DNA of 64,000 nucleotides. Source: JANQQN01 sp964519665 (GTDB lineage Bacteria > Myxococcota > Kuafuiibacteriia > Kuafuiibacteriales > Kuafuiibacteriaceae). The DNA lies in the NCBI GenBank assembly GCA_964519665.1, contig CAZFIV010000009.1:1-64000 (forward strand), read 5' to 3'. Under the pieces are notes generated by a model, which saw only the letters and a program-made list of their open reading frames with translations, had not been told where the DNA came from and ran no database searches. The translations under genes and the position numbers were made by a program. Position 1 is the first letter of the stretch. Each line of letters opens with the position of its first letter. This document shows, in pieces, positions 1 through 8,722 of this stretch.

Positions 1-1883
1 TAGATCTTTCCGACCTCCGGCTCGCGGGTGATGTCCTTGATCATCTTGATGGCCCGTTCGACCATGTCGGACTGGGACGACGCGATGTTCACGGTGCCGT
101 CGTCGTCGATGTCGATCGAAACGCCGGTCTTGGCCACGATGTCCTTGATGACCTTGCCGCCGGGCCCGATGACGTCTTTGATGCGCTCCGCCTTGATCTT
201 GAGCTTCGTGATGCGAGGCGCCCATTTCGAGATCTCGGTTCGGGGCGCGTCCAGCGTCTTCTTCATCTCGTTGATGATGTGAAGTCGACCGTCGCGGGCC
301 TGGTTCAGGGCCGACTCGAGGGTCTCGCGACTGACGCCGGTGAGCTTGATGTCCATCTGGACGGCGGTGATGCCCTTTTCCGTCCCGCAGACCTTGAAAT
401 CCATGTCGCCCAGATGGTCCTCGTCACCCAGGATATCGGACAGGATGGCGATCTTGCCGTCGTGCTCGATCAGCCCCATCGCGATGCCCGCGGCCATCGC
501 TTTGAGCGGAACGCCGGCATCCATCATGGAAAGCGTCGCCCCGCAGACGGTGGCCATCGACGACGAACCGTTCGACTCCGTGATCTCCGAGACGATGCGA
601 ACCGTGTACGGAAAGGCCTCTTGGCTCGGCAAGAGCCCCTCGACGGCCCGCTCGGCGAGGGCGCCGTGGCCGATCTCGCGGCGACCGGGCGACCGCAGAA
701 ACTTCGTTTCGCCGACCGAATACGGCGGGAAGTTGTAGTGGAGCAGGAACCGCTTGAAAGAAAAGCCTTCCAGCGTATCGAGCTTCTGCTCATCGGCGCT
801 CGTGCCGAGGGTGGTGGTGACGATCGCCTGTGTTTCGCCCCGTTGGAACAAGGACGAGCCGTGCACTCGGTTGAGGATGCCCGCTTCGCACAGAATGGGC
901 CGAACGTCGGTCATCTGGCGACCGTCGATACGCACCTTCTCGTCGACGATCATTTGACGGACCGCGTTGTACTTGAGGTCGCCGAAGGCCTCTTTGGCGA
1001 TGCCCGACTTCTCGGCGAACACCTCTTCGCCGAGCTTTTCCGCCACCTTGCTCATGACCTCTTTCTTGAGGTCGTCCTGCGCCTGGTAGCGCTCCGCCTT
1101 GTCGCGAACGGTGATCGCGTGGCGAAGGCCGGGGGTCGCCAGTTCGTTGACGAGATCGACGACCGCCTCGTCGGTCACCGGATCGGGTACGGGACGCTTC
1201 GTCTTGCCGTGCTCTTCGCGGAGCTGCTCCTGCATTTCGATGAGCGGCATGCAGCTTTCATGGGCGAACAGGAGCGCGTCGACGATCGCCGATTCGGGCA
1301 CCTCTTCGGCGCCGCCCTCGACCATGGTGATCGCCTCCCGGCTGCATGCGACGAACAGGTCGATATCCGACTTGGCGCGCTGCTCCGAGTCTGGATTCGC
1401 GATGAGCTCCCCATCGACCCGTCCCACGCGAACGGCACCGATCGGTCCCTCGAAGGGAACGTCGGACATCGTCAACGCGAGTGAGGTACCCACCAGCCCG
1501 CATACGTCGGTCGGGTGATCGCTGTCGAAGCTCATGACCGTCGCGATCACTTGGGTTTCGCACCGCCAGGTCTTGGGGAACAACGGCCGGATGGACCGGT
1601 CGATGATGCGGGACATCAGGGTCTCATGGTCACGAGGCCGCCCTTCCCGCTTGTAAAACCCGCCGGGGATTTTGCCGGCGGCGAAGGTCTTTTCGAGGTA
1701 GTCGCAGGTGAGGGGCAAGAAATCCACACCAGGTCGGGGCTCCTTGGCCGCGCATACCGTACACAGGACCATCGAATCGCCGAAGTTGACGACGACCGCC
1801 CCGTGGGCCTGTTTGGCCACATGTCCCATGGAGAAGTGGATGGTTTTTCCACCCACCTCTGCCGATTTCGAAATTTGCGTCAT
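1..1883 (-). CDS. pnp: Polyribonucleotide nucleotidyltransferase (PNPase), 3' end cut by window edge
   Basis: Phosphorolytic 3'-to-5' exoribonuclease of the RNA degradation machinery. Reading the minus strand from ATG at 1883 gives about 627 uninterrupted codons: first RNase PH domain, alpha-helical linker, second RNase PH domain with the Asp-rich catalytic segment (SDILGDEDHLGDMDF), then a KH domain with the GPGGKVIK loop. The S1 domain must lie left of position 1. An SD-like AAGGAAAG precedes the ATG. It is the last visible gene of the rimP-nusA-infB-rpsO cluster, the usual position after rpsO. The gene looks intact apart from the window cut. A long inverted repeat lies in its leader. Confidence 0.97.
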   Translation of the reverse strand, partial: MTQISKSAEVGGKTIHFSMGHVAKQAHGAVVVNFGDSMVLCTVCAAKEPRPGVDFLPLTCDYLEKTFAAGKIPGGFYKREGRPRDHETLMSRIIDRSIRPLFPKTWRCETQVIATVMSFDSDHPTDVCGLVGTSLALTMSDVPFEGPIGAVRVGRVDGELIANPDSEQRAKSDIDLFVACSREAITMVEGGAEEVPESAIVDALLFAHESCMPLIEMQEQLREEHGKTKRPVPDPVTDEAVVDLVNELATPGLRHAITVRDKAERYQAQDDLKKEVMSKVAEKLGEEVFAEKSGIAKEAFGDLKYNAVRQMIVDEKVRIDGRQMTDVRPILCEAGILNRVHGSSLFQRGETQAIVTTTLGTSADEQKLDTLEGFSFKRFLLHYNFPPYSVGETKFLRSPGRREIGHGALAERAVEGLLPSQEAFPYTVRIVSEITESNGSSSMATVCGATLSMMDAGVPLKAMAAGIAMGLIEHDGKIAILSDILGDEDHLGDMDFKVCGTEKGITAVQMDIKLTGVSRETLESALNQARDGRLHIINEMKKTLDAPRTEISKWAPRITKLKIKAERIKDVIGPGGKVIKDIVAKTGVSIDIDDDGTVNIASSQSDMVERAIKMIKDITREPEVGKI

Positions 1884-1980
1884 GACGTCTTTCCTTGTTT
1901 GGCACCGGCATTGATGTGCGCGGGCCTAAGCCAGGGGGCAGAGGGTGAAGGGGCCAGCCGGCAGACGAAACGTCGGTAGA

Positions 1981-2075
1981 TCGAGCAATGGGCTGAGCGG
2001 GAAAGCAGAAAGCGGTTCGGATGGCTCGTCAGAAGACGCAAAATGCTCGTAAAAACCGCTCAGCCCATTGCTCGA
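1981..2075 (-). promoter_or_regulatory. Perfect 20-bp inverted repeat in the rpsO-pnp leader
   Basis: Bases 1981-2000 are the exact reverse complement of 2056-2075, separated by 55 bases. The structure begins about 100 nt upstream of the pnp ATG and no gene occupies the gap. In pnp mRNA it would form a long double-stranded stem. In E. coli a long stem in the pnp leader is cut by RNase III and then removed by PNPase, which autoregulates pnp. The analogy here is inference from position and shape. The remainder of the 322-base gap (1884-2205) shows nothing else I can name. Confidence 0.65.
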
Positions 2076-2205
2076 CCAACCAACGCTGGCCCCGGAGTCA
2101 CTCGGCATCATTGACTATCCGGCTCCCGACGTCCACCCCGCCTCGGGCGACAATCGGTTATTCGGCCGGACTGTTCGGTCTGCCAACGCCCCCTAGTAAT
2201 TACAG

Positions 2206-2475
2206 TTACTTACGAAGACCAAGGGCTTGGATCAACGACGTATAGCGGTCCTCGTCCTTGCTTTTTAGGTAGTCCAACAACCGGCGCCGCTGGCCGACCA
2301 GCTTCAGCAATCCTCGACGGCTGTGGTGGTCTTTTTTATGGGCCGTAAAGTGCTCTTGGAGGTCGTTGATGCGCGCCGTAAGGAGCGCGACCTGGACCTC
2401 CGGGCTGCCGGTGTCGCCGTTGCTGCGGCCGTATTGGTCGATGATTTCGGCCTTTCGATCAGTGAGTAGCGCCAT
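2206..2475 (-). CDS. rpsO: 30S ribosomal protein S15
   Basis: Eighty-nine-residue S15, the normal family length, a primary 16S rRNA binder of the 30S platform. Family segments are clear: TGSPEVQ near residue 22, then ARINDLQEHF, KKDHHSRRGLL and LVGQRRRLLDYL. The reading frame stays open upstream, but the family start MALLTD at ATG 2475 fits, with a purine-rich GGAAGAAAG upstream. It has its own promoter between it and truB. The rpsO-pnp order is widely conserved. Confidence 0.97.
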   Translation of the reverse strand: MALLTDRKAEIIDQYGRSNGDTGSPEVQVALLTARINDLQEHFTAHKKDHHSRRGLLKLVGQRRRLLDYLKSKDEDRYTSLIQALGLRK

Positions 2476-2506
2476 TGTTTCAGTCTTTCTTCCGGTGAGT
2501 CGGCGG

Positions 2507-2535
2507 AATCTAGAGACGCGGTTCGAGGCTGTCAA
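2507..2535 (-). promoter_or_regulatory. Sigma-70-type promoter for rpsO-pnp
   Basis: On the minus strand TTGACA (2530-2535) is separated by exactly 17 bases from TAGATT (2507-2512), close to the housekeeping consensus. The -10 lies about 30 nt upstream of the rpsO ATG, and the -35 overlaps the truB stop. It would let rpsO-pnp be transcribed independently of the long upstream operon. Confidence 0.75.
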
Positions 2536-3467
2536 GCAGACAGCACGCACGCATAACGCAGCGCACGGTCCCCCGCCGGATGGGCGGCCCAGCTCGCGCT
2601 GGCGCATATCGGATAGGCCACCGCCACCAGCTTGCCCGCATGCAGAAGAACCACCGGCTCGCCCGCCTCGAAGGCGACCCTGGATACGGGCTCCGCCAGC
2701 TGGCCGAACACCAGCGGCCGGCCATGGGAGACATCCCCACACAACTCGGCATTGAGCTCGATATGAGCCAAGTGTGAGAGGGCCTCCGGCATGGAGACCA
2801 AGTCGTCGGGACCACACTGGTCGGGGGCGACGGCGTCCTCGACCCGATGGGGCCCGACCCGGGTCCGGCGAAGATGCGACAGATGCGCCGGCACCGACAA
2901 CGCGTCGCCGATCTGAGTGGCAAGAGTGCGGATGTAGGTTCCCTTGCTACACACGACTTCGATGTCGAGGCACGGGTGCGACCACGCGGTGACCCGCAGG
3001 TCGTGGATTTGGACGGTCCGGACCGGCGCTTCGAAGACGTCACCTCGCCGAGCCTTCGCATGCAGACGTTCCCCACCCACTTTGACCGCCGAAAAAGCGG
3101 GAACCCGCTGCTCCAACGACCCGACCAGAGTGACTGCCGCCGCCGAGACCTCCTCGCGCGAGAGGGCTGGAACCGGCACGGATTCGGTGACCTGTCCTTC
3201 GGCGTCGTAGGTGTCGGTCGACGTGCCGAGGACAACTCGACCCTCGTACTCTTTCTCTGCCGCCTCCAAGAAACGACCGAGGCGGGTGGCTTTCCCTAGG
3301 GTCAACACCAACAGGCCGGTCGCCATTGGATCCAGGGTGCCGGTGTGCCCGACCTGCCGCTGGCCCATCTGCCGTCGGACCATCTGTACGACGTCGTGGC
3401 TGGTCACCCCGCCCGGCTTGTCGATCCGAAGAACGCCCGTGTGCTCGGGCCGCCGTGCCCGCCCCAT
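2532..3467 (-). CDS. truB: tRNA pseudouridine(55) synthase
   Basis: Makes pseudouridine 55 in the T-loop of tRNAs. The 311-residue protein begins with the TruB N-terminal segment (LRIDKPGGVTSHDVV). It carries the catalytic motif GHTGTLDPMATGLL with the nucleophile Asp46, and further on the family segment CSKGTYIRTLATQIGDAL. Length and motifs are normal. It starts 6 bases after the rbfA stop, consistent with one operon for ribosome and tRNA maturation factors. The C-terminal 60 residues are less conserved, as usual for the PUA-like part. Confidence 0.96.
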   Translation of the reverse strand: MGRARRPEHTGVLRIDKPGGVTSHDVVQMVRRQMGQRQVGHTGTLDPMATGLLVLTLGKATRLGRFLEAAEKEYEGRVVLGTSTDTYDAEGQVTESVPVPALSREEVSAAAVTLVGSLEQRVPAFSAVKVGGERLHAKARRGDVFEAPVRTVQIHDLRVTAWSHPCLDIEVVCSKGTYIRTLATQIGDALSVPAHLSHLRRTRVGPHRVEDAVAPDQCGPDDLVSMPEALSHLAHIELNAELCGDVSHGRPLVFGQLAEPVSRVAFEAGEPVVLLHAGKLVAVAYPICASASWAAHPAGDRALRYACVLSA

Positions 3468-3473
3468 CGCTCG

Positions 3474-3896
3474 CTACTCGGGCTCGCCGGTCGCGTCGCC
3501 CTCGGGAGGCCGGACTTCCCGGAGGATCGCTTCGATCTTGGCGCCGTAAGCGATGCTGTCGTCGAGGCGGAACGTCAGCTCAGGGGTGTACTTGAGTCGT
3601 AGAGCCCGGCCGATAGCCCTTCGGATCTCATTGGCCGCCGACGTCAATCCGGCGAAGACCTCGACGATCACTTCTTCGTCTTCCGGGTAGACGGACACCA
3701 GCGCCTGAGCCTGCCGCAGGTCGGGGCTCATTCGAACCTCGGTGACCGTCACCATGCTCGCCGCTTGCAAGCGCGGATCCCGAAATGCGCCCTCGAGGAG
3801 CTGCTGCGAGATAAACTGCCGGATCTGCTCGCCGATCTGAGTCGGTCGGCTCGACGGACCCATCGCCCGACTCGGTCCTCGCCTGCGTCCTGCCAT
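3474..3896 (-). CDS. rbfA: Ribosome-binding factor A
   Basis: Late 30S maturation factor. The 140-residue product has the RbfA KH-type fold signatures: RIGEQIRQFISQ-like first helix, VTVTEVRMSPDLRQAQALVSVYP, and the C-terminal LKYTPELTFRLDDSIAYG. The start at ATG 3896 overlaps the stop of the upstream ylxP-like gene by one base (TGATG), favouring translational coupling. An internal Met at 3863 is an alternative. The gene order infB-ylxP-rbfA-truB is widespread. Confidence 0.93.
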   Translation of the reverse strand: MAGRRRGPSRAMGPSSRPTQIGEQIRQFISQQLLEGAFRDPRLQAASMVTVTEVRMSPDLRQAQALVSVYPEDEEVIVEVFAGLTSAANEIRRAIGRALRLKYTPELTFRLDDSIAYGAKIEAILREVRPPEGDATGEPE

Positions 3897-4189
3897 CAGA
3901 AATGCACCAGTTCCATGCGCGTATCGATAACGTCGGCCCGGCCGGCGGCCGCGCTCTCGAGGGCGCCGAGCGCCTTGTCGAGAATCGCGTTGACCAAGCT
4001 CGCGTCGTTCGCCACCGCGCTCATACCGATCTGGGCGCGGTTGTAGAGGTCGTGGTCTCCGACTTCCGCCACCGCAACATTGAATCGATGCCGGGTCCTT
4101 TCGATCAGGCTCCGCACGACCTTTCGCTTCTCCTTGAGCGAAAAGGCCGACGGAATGTCGAGGGTCACTTGAAGCATGCCGACCACCAT
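3896..4189 (-). CDS. ylxP: YlxP-like protein (DUF503)
   Basis: Ninety-seven-residue DUF503 protein, a small family of unknown biochemical role usually coded between infB and rbfA and thought to act in ribosome assembly. Visible signatures are MLQVTLDIPSAFSLKEKR near the start and VAVAEVGDHDLYNRAQIGMSAVA in the middle, ending VDTRMELVHF-like as in the family. The frame is open far upstream; I chose Met at 4189 because it fits the family N-terminus. Met at 4222 (11 residues longer) has a better SD-like GAGGTG. The function is not known. Confidence 0.85.
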   Translation of the reverse strand: MVVGMLQVTLDIPSAFSLKEKRKVVRSLIERTRHRFNVAVAEVGDHDLYNRAQIGMSAVANDASLVNAILDKALGALESAAAGRADVIDTRMELVHF

Positions 4190-4293
4190 GACTCGGGCGA
4201 CGAGGCTGCCCGGGTTGCGCATCAGCCAACCGAGCACCTCGTTTCGGCTGACTTCAGGGCGCCTGGGAGCCGATGTCCGCTCTCGTGGCCTGC

Positions 4294-7200
4294 TTAGGCG
4301 TGCGCCTCGGGCTGTTGAGCCGTCGGTTCGTCGAGCTTCGCCTCCGTCATCACGATTTCGTAGGCCTCGATGATATCGCCGATCTTGATGTCGTTGAACC
4401 GCTCGATGGCCATACCGCATTCGAAGCCTTCCTTGACCTCGCGGACGTCGTCCTTGAAGCGCTTCAGGCTCGCCAGGCGGCCGTCGTACACCTCTTTGTT
4501 GTCGCGAATGAGGCGAATGTTGGCGTTGCGAGTGATGATGCCGTCGACCACCGCACAACCGGCCACCGTGCCGACCCGCGGAACATTGAACGTTTGGCGA
4601 ACCTCGGCCCGACCCAGGTACTTCTCTTTTTCGACCGGCGACAGGAGACCCTGCATCGCCATCTTCACTTCGTCGACCGCTTCGTAAATGACGCTGTAGG
4701 TCCGGATGTCGACGCCCTTGGCCCGGGCGGCCTTCACGGCCTTCGTATCCGGGCGAACCGCGAAGCCGATGATGATCGCCTCGGACGCATATGCAAAGTC
4801 GACGTCGGATTCGGTGATCCCGCCGACCCCGCTGCTGATGACCGAGACCTTCACCTTCGCCGTGGAAAGGTTCAGCAACGAGCCCTTCACCGCCTCGGCC
4901 GAGCCCTGAACATCGGCCTTGATGATCAGCTTGAGCTCCTTTTGGTCGGTCGGATTCATCCGCGACAGGAAGTCCTGCAGCGATAGCTTGTTGTCGTTGA
5001 CCAGTTCTTGCGAGCGGCGGCGGTCGCGACGCATCGCGACCAGCTCGCGAGCCGCGTCGAGGTCTTTGGCAACCCGCAGCTCGTCGCCAGGGTTCGGTAC
5101 CGTGTCGAGACCCAGGATCTCGACCGGAACCGCCGGGCCCGCGGCTTTCGCCTTGCGACCGCCGTCCGCCAACATCGCGCGAACTCGGCCGATCGACTCG
5201 CCGACGACGATCGTATCGCCTTGCTTCAAGGTTCCCTCACGCACCAGGACGGTGGCCACCGGCCCGCGTCCGGGGTGCATGTGGCCTTCCACGACGGTGG
5301 CGACGGATGGAGCTTCGGGGTTAGCCTTCAGCTCCATCAACTCGGCCTGCAGGGCCACCTGCTCGAGCAGGTCTTCGATACCGTCCCCGGTCTTCGCAGA
5401 GACCCGCTGGCTGAGCACTTGGCCGCCCCATTCTTCGAGCAGCAAGTCCAAGTCGGCCAGCTGTTGGATCACCCGGTCGGGGTTTGCTTCCGGCTTATCG
5501 ATCTTGTTGACGGCCACGATGATCGGCACTCCGGCCGCCTTGGCGTGGTCGATCGCCTCTCGGGTCTGCGGCATGACGCCATCGTCGGCCGCCACCACCA
5601 GGATGACGATGTCGGTGATATTGGCCCCCCGCGCTCGCATCTGAGTAAAGGCGGCGTGACCGGGCGTATCGAGGAAGGTGACCAGCCCCCGGCTGGTCTC
5701 GACCTGATAACCGGCGATGCGCTGCGTGATACCCCCGGCTTCGCCGGCGGCGACGTTCGTCTTCCGGATCTGGTCGAGCAACGAAGTCTTGCCGTGGTCG
5801 ACGTGACCCATGACGGTGACCACCGGCGGCCGCGGTTCCGCGTCTTCGTCGGTCTCGATCGTCTTTTTGGCCTCTTCGAGGCTGTGCCCTTGGAGCAGAC
5901 TCTCTTCGTCGACCAGCTTGGAGTTCACTTCGAAGCCGAACTCCTCGCAGACCATGTTCGCCGTATCGTGGTCGATCGGCTGATTGATGTTGGCCATGAC
6001 GCCATTGCGCATGAGGAACCCGATCAATTCGGTCGCCTTGCGCCCCATCTGCTGCGAGAGCTCGGCCACCGTGATCGTATCGCCGATCTGGATGGGCTGC
6101 TTGTTGGTGGGCGACAGCTGCTCGTTGGCCCGCTTCGGCGCCTTCTTGCCGCGGGTGGTACGCTTGCGGTTGGGGGCCGGGTAGTAGACCTGACCGCGAC
6201 GATGCTCGAGGAGATCCTTGGCGGTCATCTCCTCTCGCTTGCGCTGACCCGGTCGCTTGCCCCGACCCTGGTCTCGGCGGACGTCCACCAGCTCCTTACG
6301 CTTGCCGTCCGGGGTACTGCGAACGACCAGCTCGGTTACCGGAGAGGCTGGCATCTCCGGGGGTTTACCCCAGTTTGCATCCTTGGGCAGCTCTGGTCGC
6401 TTCGAGGCCTTGAGGCGGGCCTTGAGTACGTTGGGGTCGATTCGCCCTCGGACCTTGGTCTTTGGCTCTGCTTTCTTTTCGGGAACCACGATCGATGATG
6501 GGGGTGGCGGGGCAACCCGCGCTGCCTTTCCGTCGTCTTGTCGCTCTGAGAAGTCAAACTCCGATATGCCGAAGTCCTCGAAATCCGGCTTTTCGTCGTC
6601 TTCGTCGTAGTCGTCATCGCGACGTTTGTCGGGTCGGGCGGCTCGCGCCTCCCTTCGCTCCGACTTTGATTCGGACTTGCGAGCCTTGCCGGGTCGACCT
6701 TCGGAGTCGTCCCCGTCGCTCGACGCGACATCGACTCGACCACTTTGGCCGTTGACCGCTGCCACTTCGCCGTTGGCCACCGCGGAACCGTCGGCAGCGG
6801 GTGACCGGGAGTCGGCATCGGCAACCGGACCGCCGACGCTGACATCAGCGCTGGCATCGGCCGGCGCCTCGGCACGAGCATCACCCGCAAGGGCACCCTC
6901 CGCCGAAGCCCTGACCTCGGCGGCTTGCGGTTGCCCATCGTTCCCCTGGTCGGACTTCCGGTCGGCGGTCGGACGGGCGCTCCGGGCCTCGACCGGCTCT
7001 GCCGCGTCGGGGGCGGCCGGTTCACGGCTGGGTCGGGCGGAGCGCGCGGCCCTCGGCGGCTCCGGCGTTCGGGCTTCGACTTCGGCGGTCGCTTCGGCGC
7101 CTAAGGTGTTCGCGTCGGCTGCCGGCTGGACCTCGGTCGGCTTCGGGCTGGGCGTCGCTGGCTTTTCTGCACCCTCGCGGGCGGCCTTCGCTTCGACCTT

Positions 7201-7950
7201 GCTGGCCGTCTCGGCGGTCCCACGAGCCTCCGAGGCACTCTTGGGAGGCGCGTCGACCGCGGGCGCGGATGGATCGGTTTTCGCCGCCGGAGCCGCGGCC
7301 CCGTTGGCCGGGCCGGCTGCCGGAGTGGCCCGTTCTCCGCGCGGAGACGCCGCTGGCTTCGCCTCGGCGGTCGTGGTCACCGCGGGTCCCCCGGACGGCG
7401 GCGAAGTCCGCGCCTGGGCGCTCGGGCCCGGCGCGGGAGGCGATGACGCGGTGTCTGCCGGCGTCGCCGCTCGCGCCGCCGGGGCGGCCGGGGAAGAGGC
7501 GGCCGGGGAAGAGGTGACCGTGGACGGGGCGGCCGGCGAGGGACGAGCGGCCGTCGGCGCGCTGTCGCCGCGGGCCGTCGCGGCCGTCGGCGATGGCGTC
7601 GAAGGGGGTACGGAGCGACGGACCTCTCCCGACGCGGCCGAACCGTCATCGTTGGGCCGCGCCGCACGGCGGCGGACGATCACCTGGGGTTTCGGCTCGC
7701 TCTGCTTCTCCGGAGCCGGAGGCCCGCTTTTGCGCCGGCGAATGACTTTGCTGCCACCGGGGCGACCGTCTCCGTCTTTTTTGACGCGGCGGTCGCCGTC
7801 GACCTTCTTGATGGCTCGGCGGGCGTCGTCTTCGTCAACCGTCGACGAATGCGACTTCACGTCGAATCCCGCCTTTTGGAGCCGATTGATAAGGTCTCGA
7901 TTGGGCAGACCTAGCTCCTTGGCCAACTCGTGTACCCGTTTTTTGCCCAT
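4294..7950 (-). CDS. infB: Translation initiation factor IF-2 with a very long N-terminal linker
   Basis: GTPase that places initiator tRNA on the 30S subunit. The 1218-residue protein begins with an IF2N domain (residues 1-50). A low-complexity Ala/Pro/Ser/Thr linker follows to about residue 420, then a charged Lys/Arg/Asp/Glu segment, and a second IF2N-like domain near 610-665. The G domain has GHVDHGKT at about 715-722, DTPGHAAF at about 760 and NKID at about 813. Domains II, III and the C2 tRNA-binding domain follow. The catalytic core is normal; only the linker is unusual. Its ATG overlaps the upstream stop by one base. Confidence 0.97.
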   Translation of the reverse strand: MGKKRVHELAKELGLPNRDLINRLQKAGFDVKSHSSTVDEDDARRAIKKVDGDRRVKKDGDGRPGGSKVIRRRKSGPPAPEKQSEPKPQVIVRRRAARPNDDGSAASGEVRRSVPPSTPSPTAATARGDSAPTAARPSPAAPSTVTSSPAASSPAAPAARAATPADTASSPPAPGPSAQARTSPPSGGPAVTTTAEAKPAASPRGERATPAAGPANGAAAPAAKTDPSAPAVDAPPKSASEARGTAETASKVEAKAAREGAEKPATPSPKPTEVQPAADANTLGAEATAEVEARTPEPPRAARSARPSREPAAPDAAEPVEARSARPTADRKSDQGNDGQPQAAEVRASAEGALAGDARAEAPADASADVSVGGPVADADSRSPAADGSAVANGEVAAVNGQSGRVDVASSDGDDSEGRPGKARKSESKSERREARAARPDKRRDDDYDEDDEKPDFEDFGISEFDFSERQDDGKAARVAPPPPSSIVVPEKKAEPKTKVRGRIDPNVLKARLKASKRPELPKDANWGKPPEMPASPVTELVVRSTPDGKRKELVDVRRDQGRGKRPGQRKREEMTAKDLLEHRRGQVYYPAPNRKRTTRGKKAPKRANEQLSPTNKQPIQIGDTITVAELSQQMGRKATELIGFLMRNGVMANINQPIDHDTANMVCEEFGFEVNSKLVDEESLLQGHSLEEAKKTIETDEDAEPRPPVVTVMGHVDHGKTSLLDQIRKTNVAAGEAGGITQRIAGYQVETSRGLVTFLDTPGHAAFTQMRARGANITDIVILVVAADDGVMPQTREAIDHAKAAGVPIIVAVNKIDKPEANPDRVIQQLADLDLLLEEWGGQVLSQRVSAKTGDGIEDLLEQVALQAELMELKANPEAPSVATVVEGHMHPGRGPVATVLVREGTLKQGDTIVVGESIGRVRAMLADGGRKAKAAGPAVPVEILGLDTVPNPGDELRVAKDLDAARELVAMRRDRRRSQELVNDNKLSLQDFLSRMNPTDQKELKLIIKADVQGSAEAVKGSLLNLSTAKVKVSVISSGVGGITESDVDFAYASEAIIIGFAVRPDTKAVKAARAKGVDIRTYSVIYEAVDEVKMAMQGLLSPVEKEKYLGRAEVRQTFNVPRVGTVAGCAVVDGIITRNANIRLIRDNKEVYDGRLASLKRFKDDVREVKEGFECGMAIERFNDIKIGDIIEAYEIVMTEAKLDEPTAQQPEAHA

Positions 7951-8699
7951 CAGTTGCTACGCCCTCCTGGAGGCTCGCCGTTGTCCCGGATGAGCCCCTC
8001 CTTCCGGGCCCGCGATTGAGGCACCGCGTCCAGCCCGTCTCGCCGCACCGCCTCGGCGACGATCCGCGTGGCCAGAGCCGATGGGCGGATGGCTACCACA
8101 CCAACATCGCTCCGGCCTAGCTTGGATCCAAACTCTGTTTTTCCGACCGCCAGCTCCACGAAGCGCGCGGCCAGGTCGGCGTGCTCCTTCACGCGGCCGA
8201 GAGACCGTTCGCTCAGGTCGCGGGCGGTCAGCACTACAACAGGCGCCGATGGAACCGCCGGGGTTTCTGACAACACACCGATCACGGCATCCATTCCGAT
8301 CGCGGCCACTCCCGCTCGTCGCGCGATCCCGACCATCTCGAGGAGCCGACGGTCCAGACGATCCCGTGCACCGTCGATAAGCGCTTCGACCGCTTCGCTC
8401 GACATGGGGCGGACCCGCCCGCGGAAGGTCTTCCCCATGCCCTTGCCGGTGAGCGCCCGATGGAGGGTCGCGCGATCGGCTCGGACGTAAACTCCGCGGC
8501 CGGGGGCCCGATCGAGTAGATCGATCGCCACCTGACCCTCGGGATCGACCATCAGCCGCACGAGCTCACCCTTGGGTCGCCGCTCACGAGTCACGACGCA
8601 CTGCCGCACCCCCGGTTGCCCCCGGCGCCCGCTCGCTCCGCCGCGCCCTGGTGCGGGCGGTCTGTGCGACTCCGTCATCGCGGCCATAGTGACGCTCAC
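7950..8699 (-). CDS. YlxR (DUF448) domain fused to an L7Ae-like RNA-binding domain
   Basis: RNA-binding protein of 249 residues between nusA and infB. Residues about 30-110 match YlxR/DUF448 (RQCVVTRERRPKGELVRL and GRGVYVR). Residues about 110-230 look like the L7Ae/YlxQ fold (LLEMVGIARRAGVAAIG, VVVLTARDLSERSLGRVKE, VGVVAIRPSALATRIV). In many Firmicutes ylxR and ylxQ are separate neighbouring genes here; this looks like their fusion. GTG 8699 is the longest start; ATG at 8687 or 8678 is possible. The stop overlaps the infB start by one base, suggesting coupled expression. The exact function is unknown. Confidence 0.85.
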   Translation of the reverse strand: MSVTMAAMTESHRPPAPGRGGASGRRGQPGVRQCVVTRERRPKGELVRLMVDPEGQVAIDLLDRAPGRGVYVRADRATLHRALTGKGMGKTFRGRVRPMSSEAVEALIDGARDRLDRRLLEMVGIARRAGVAAIGMDAVIGVLSETPAVPSAPVVVLTARDLSERSLGRVKEHADLAARFVELAVGKTEFGSKLGRSDVGVVAIRPSALATRIVAEAVRRDGLDAVPQSRARKEGLIRDNGEPPGGRSN

Positions 8700-8722
8700 T
8701 CGGGCGGCCCGTCGACCGCCGC

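Noticed and set aside
5008..6498. 496-residue open frame antisense to infB
   Set aside because: It lies entirely within a well-supported gene on the other strand; high-GC codon bias creates such shadow frames. Similar frames at 26295-28607, 46446-48284 and 59871-60869 were rejected for the same reason.
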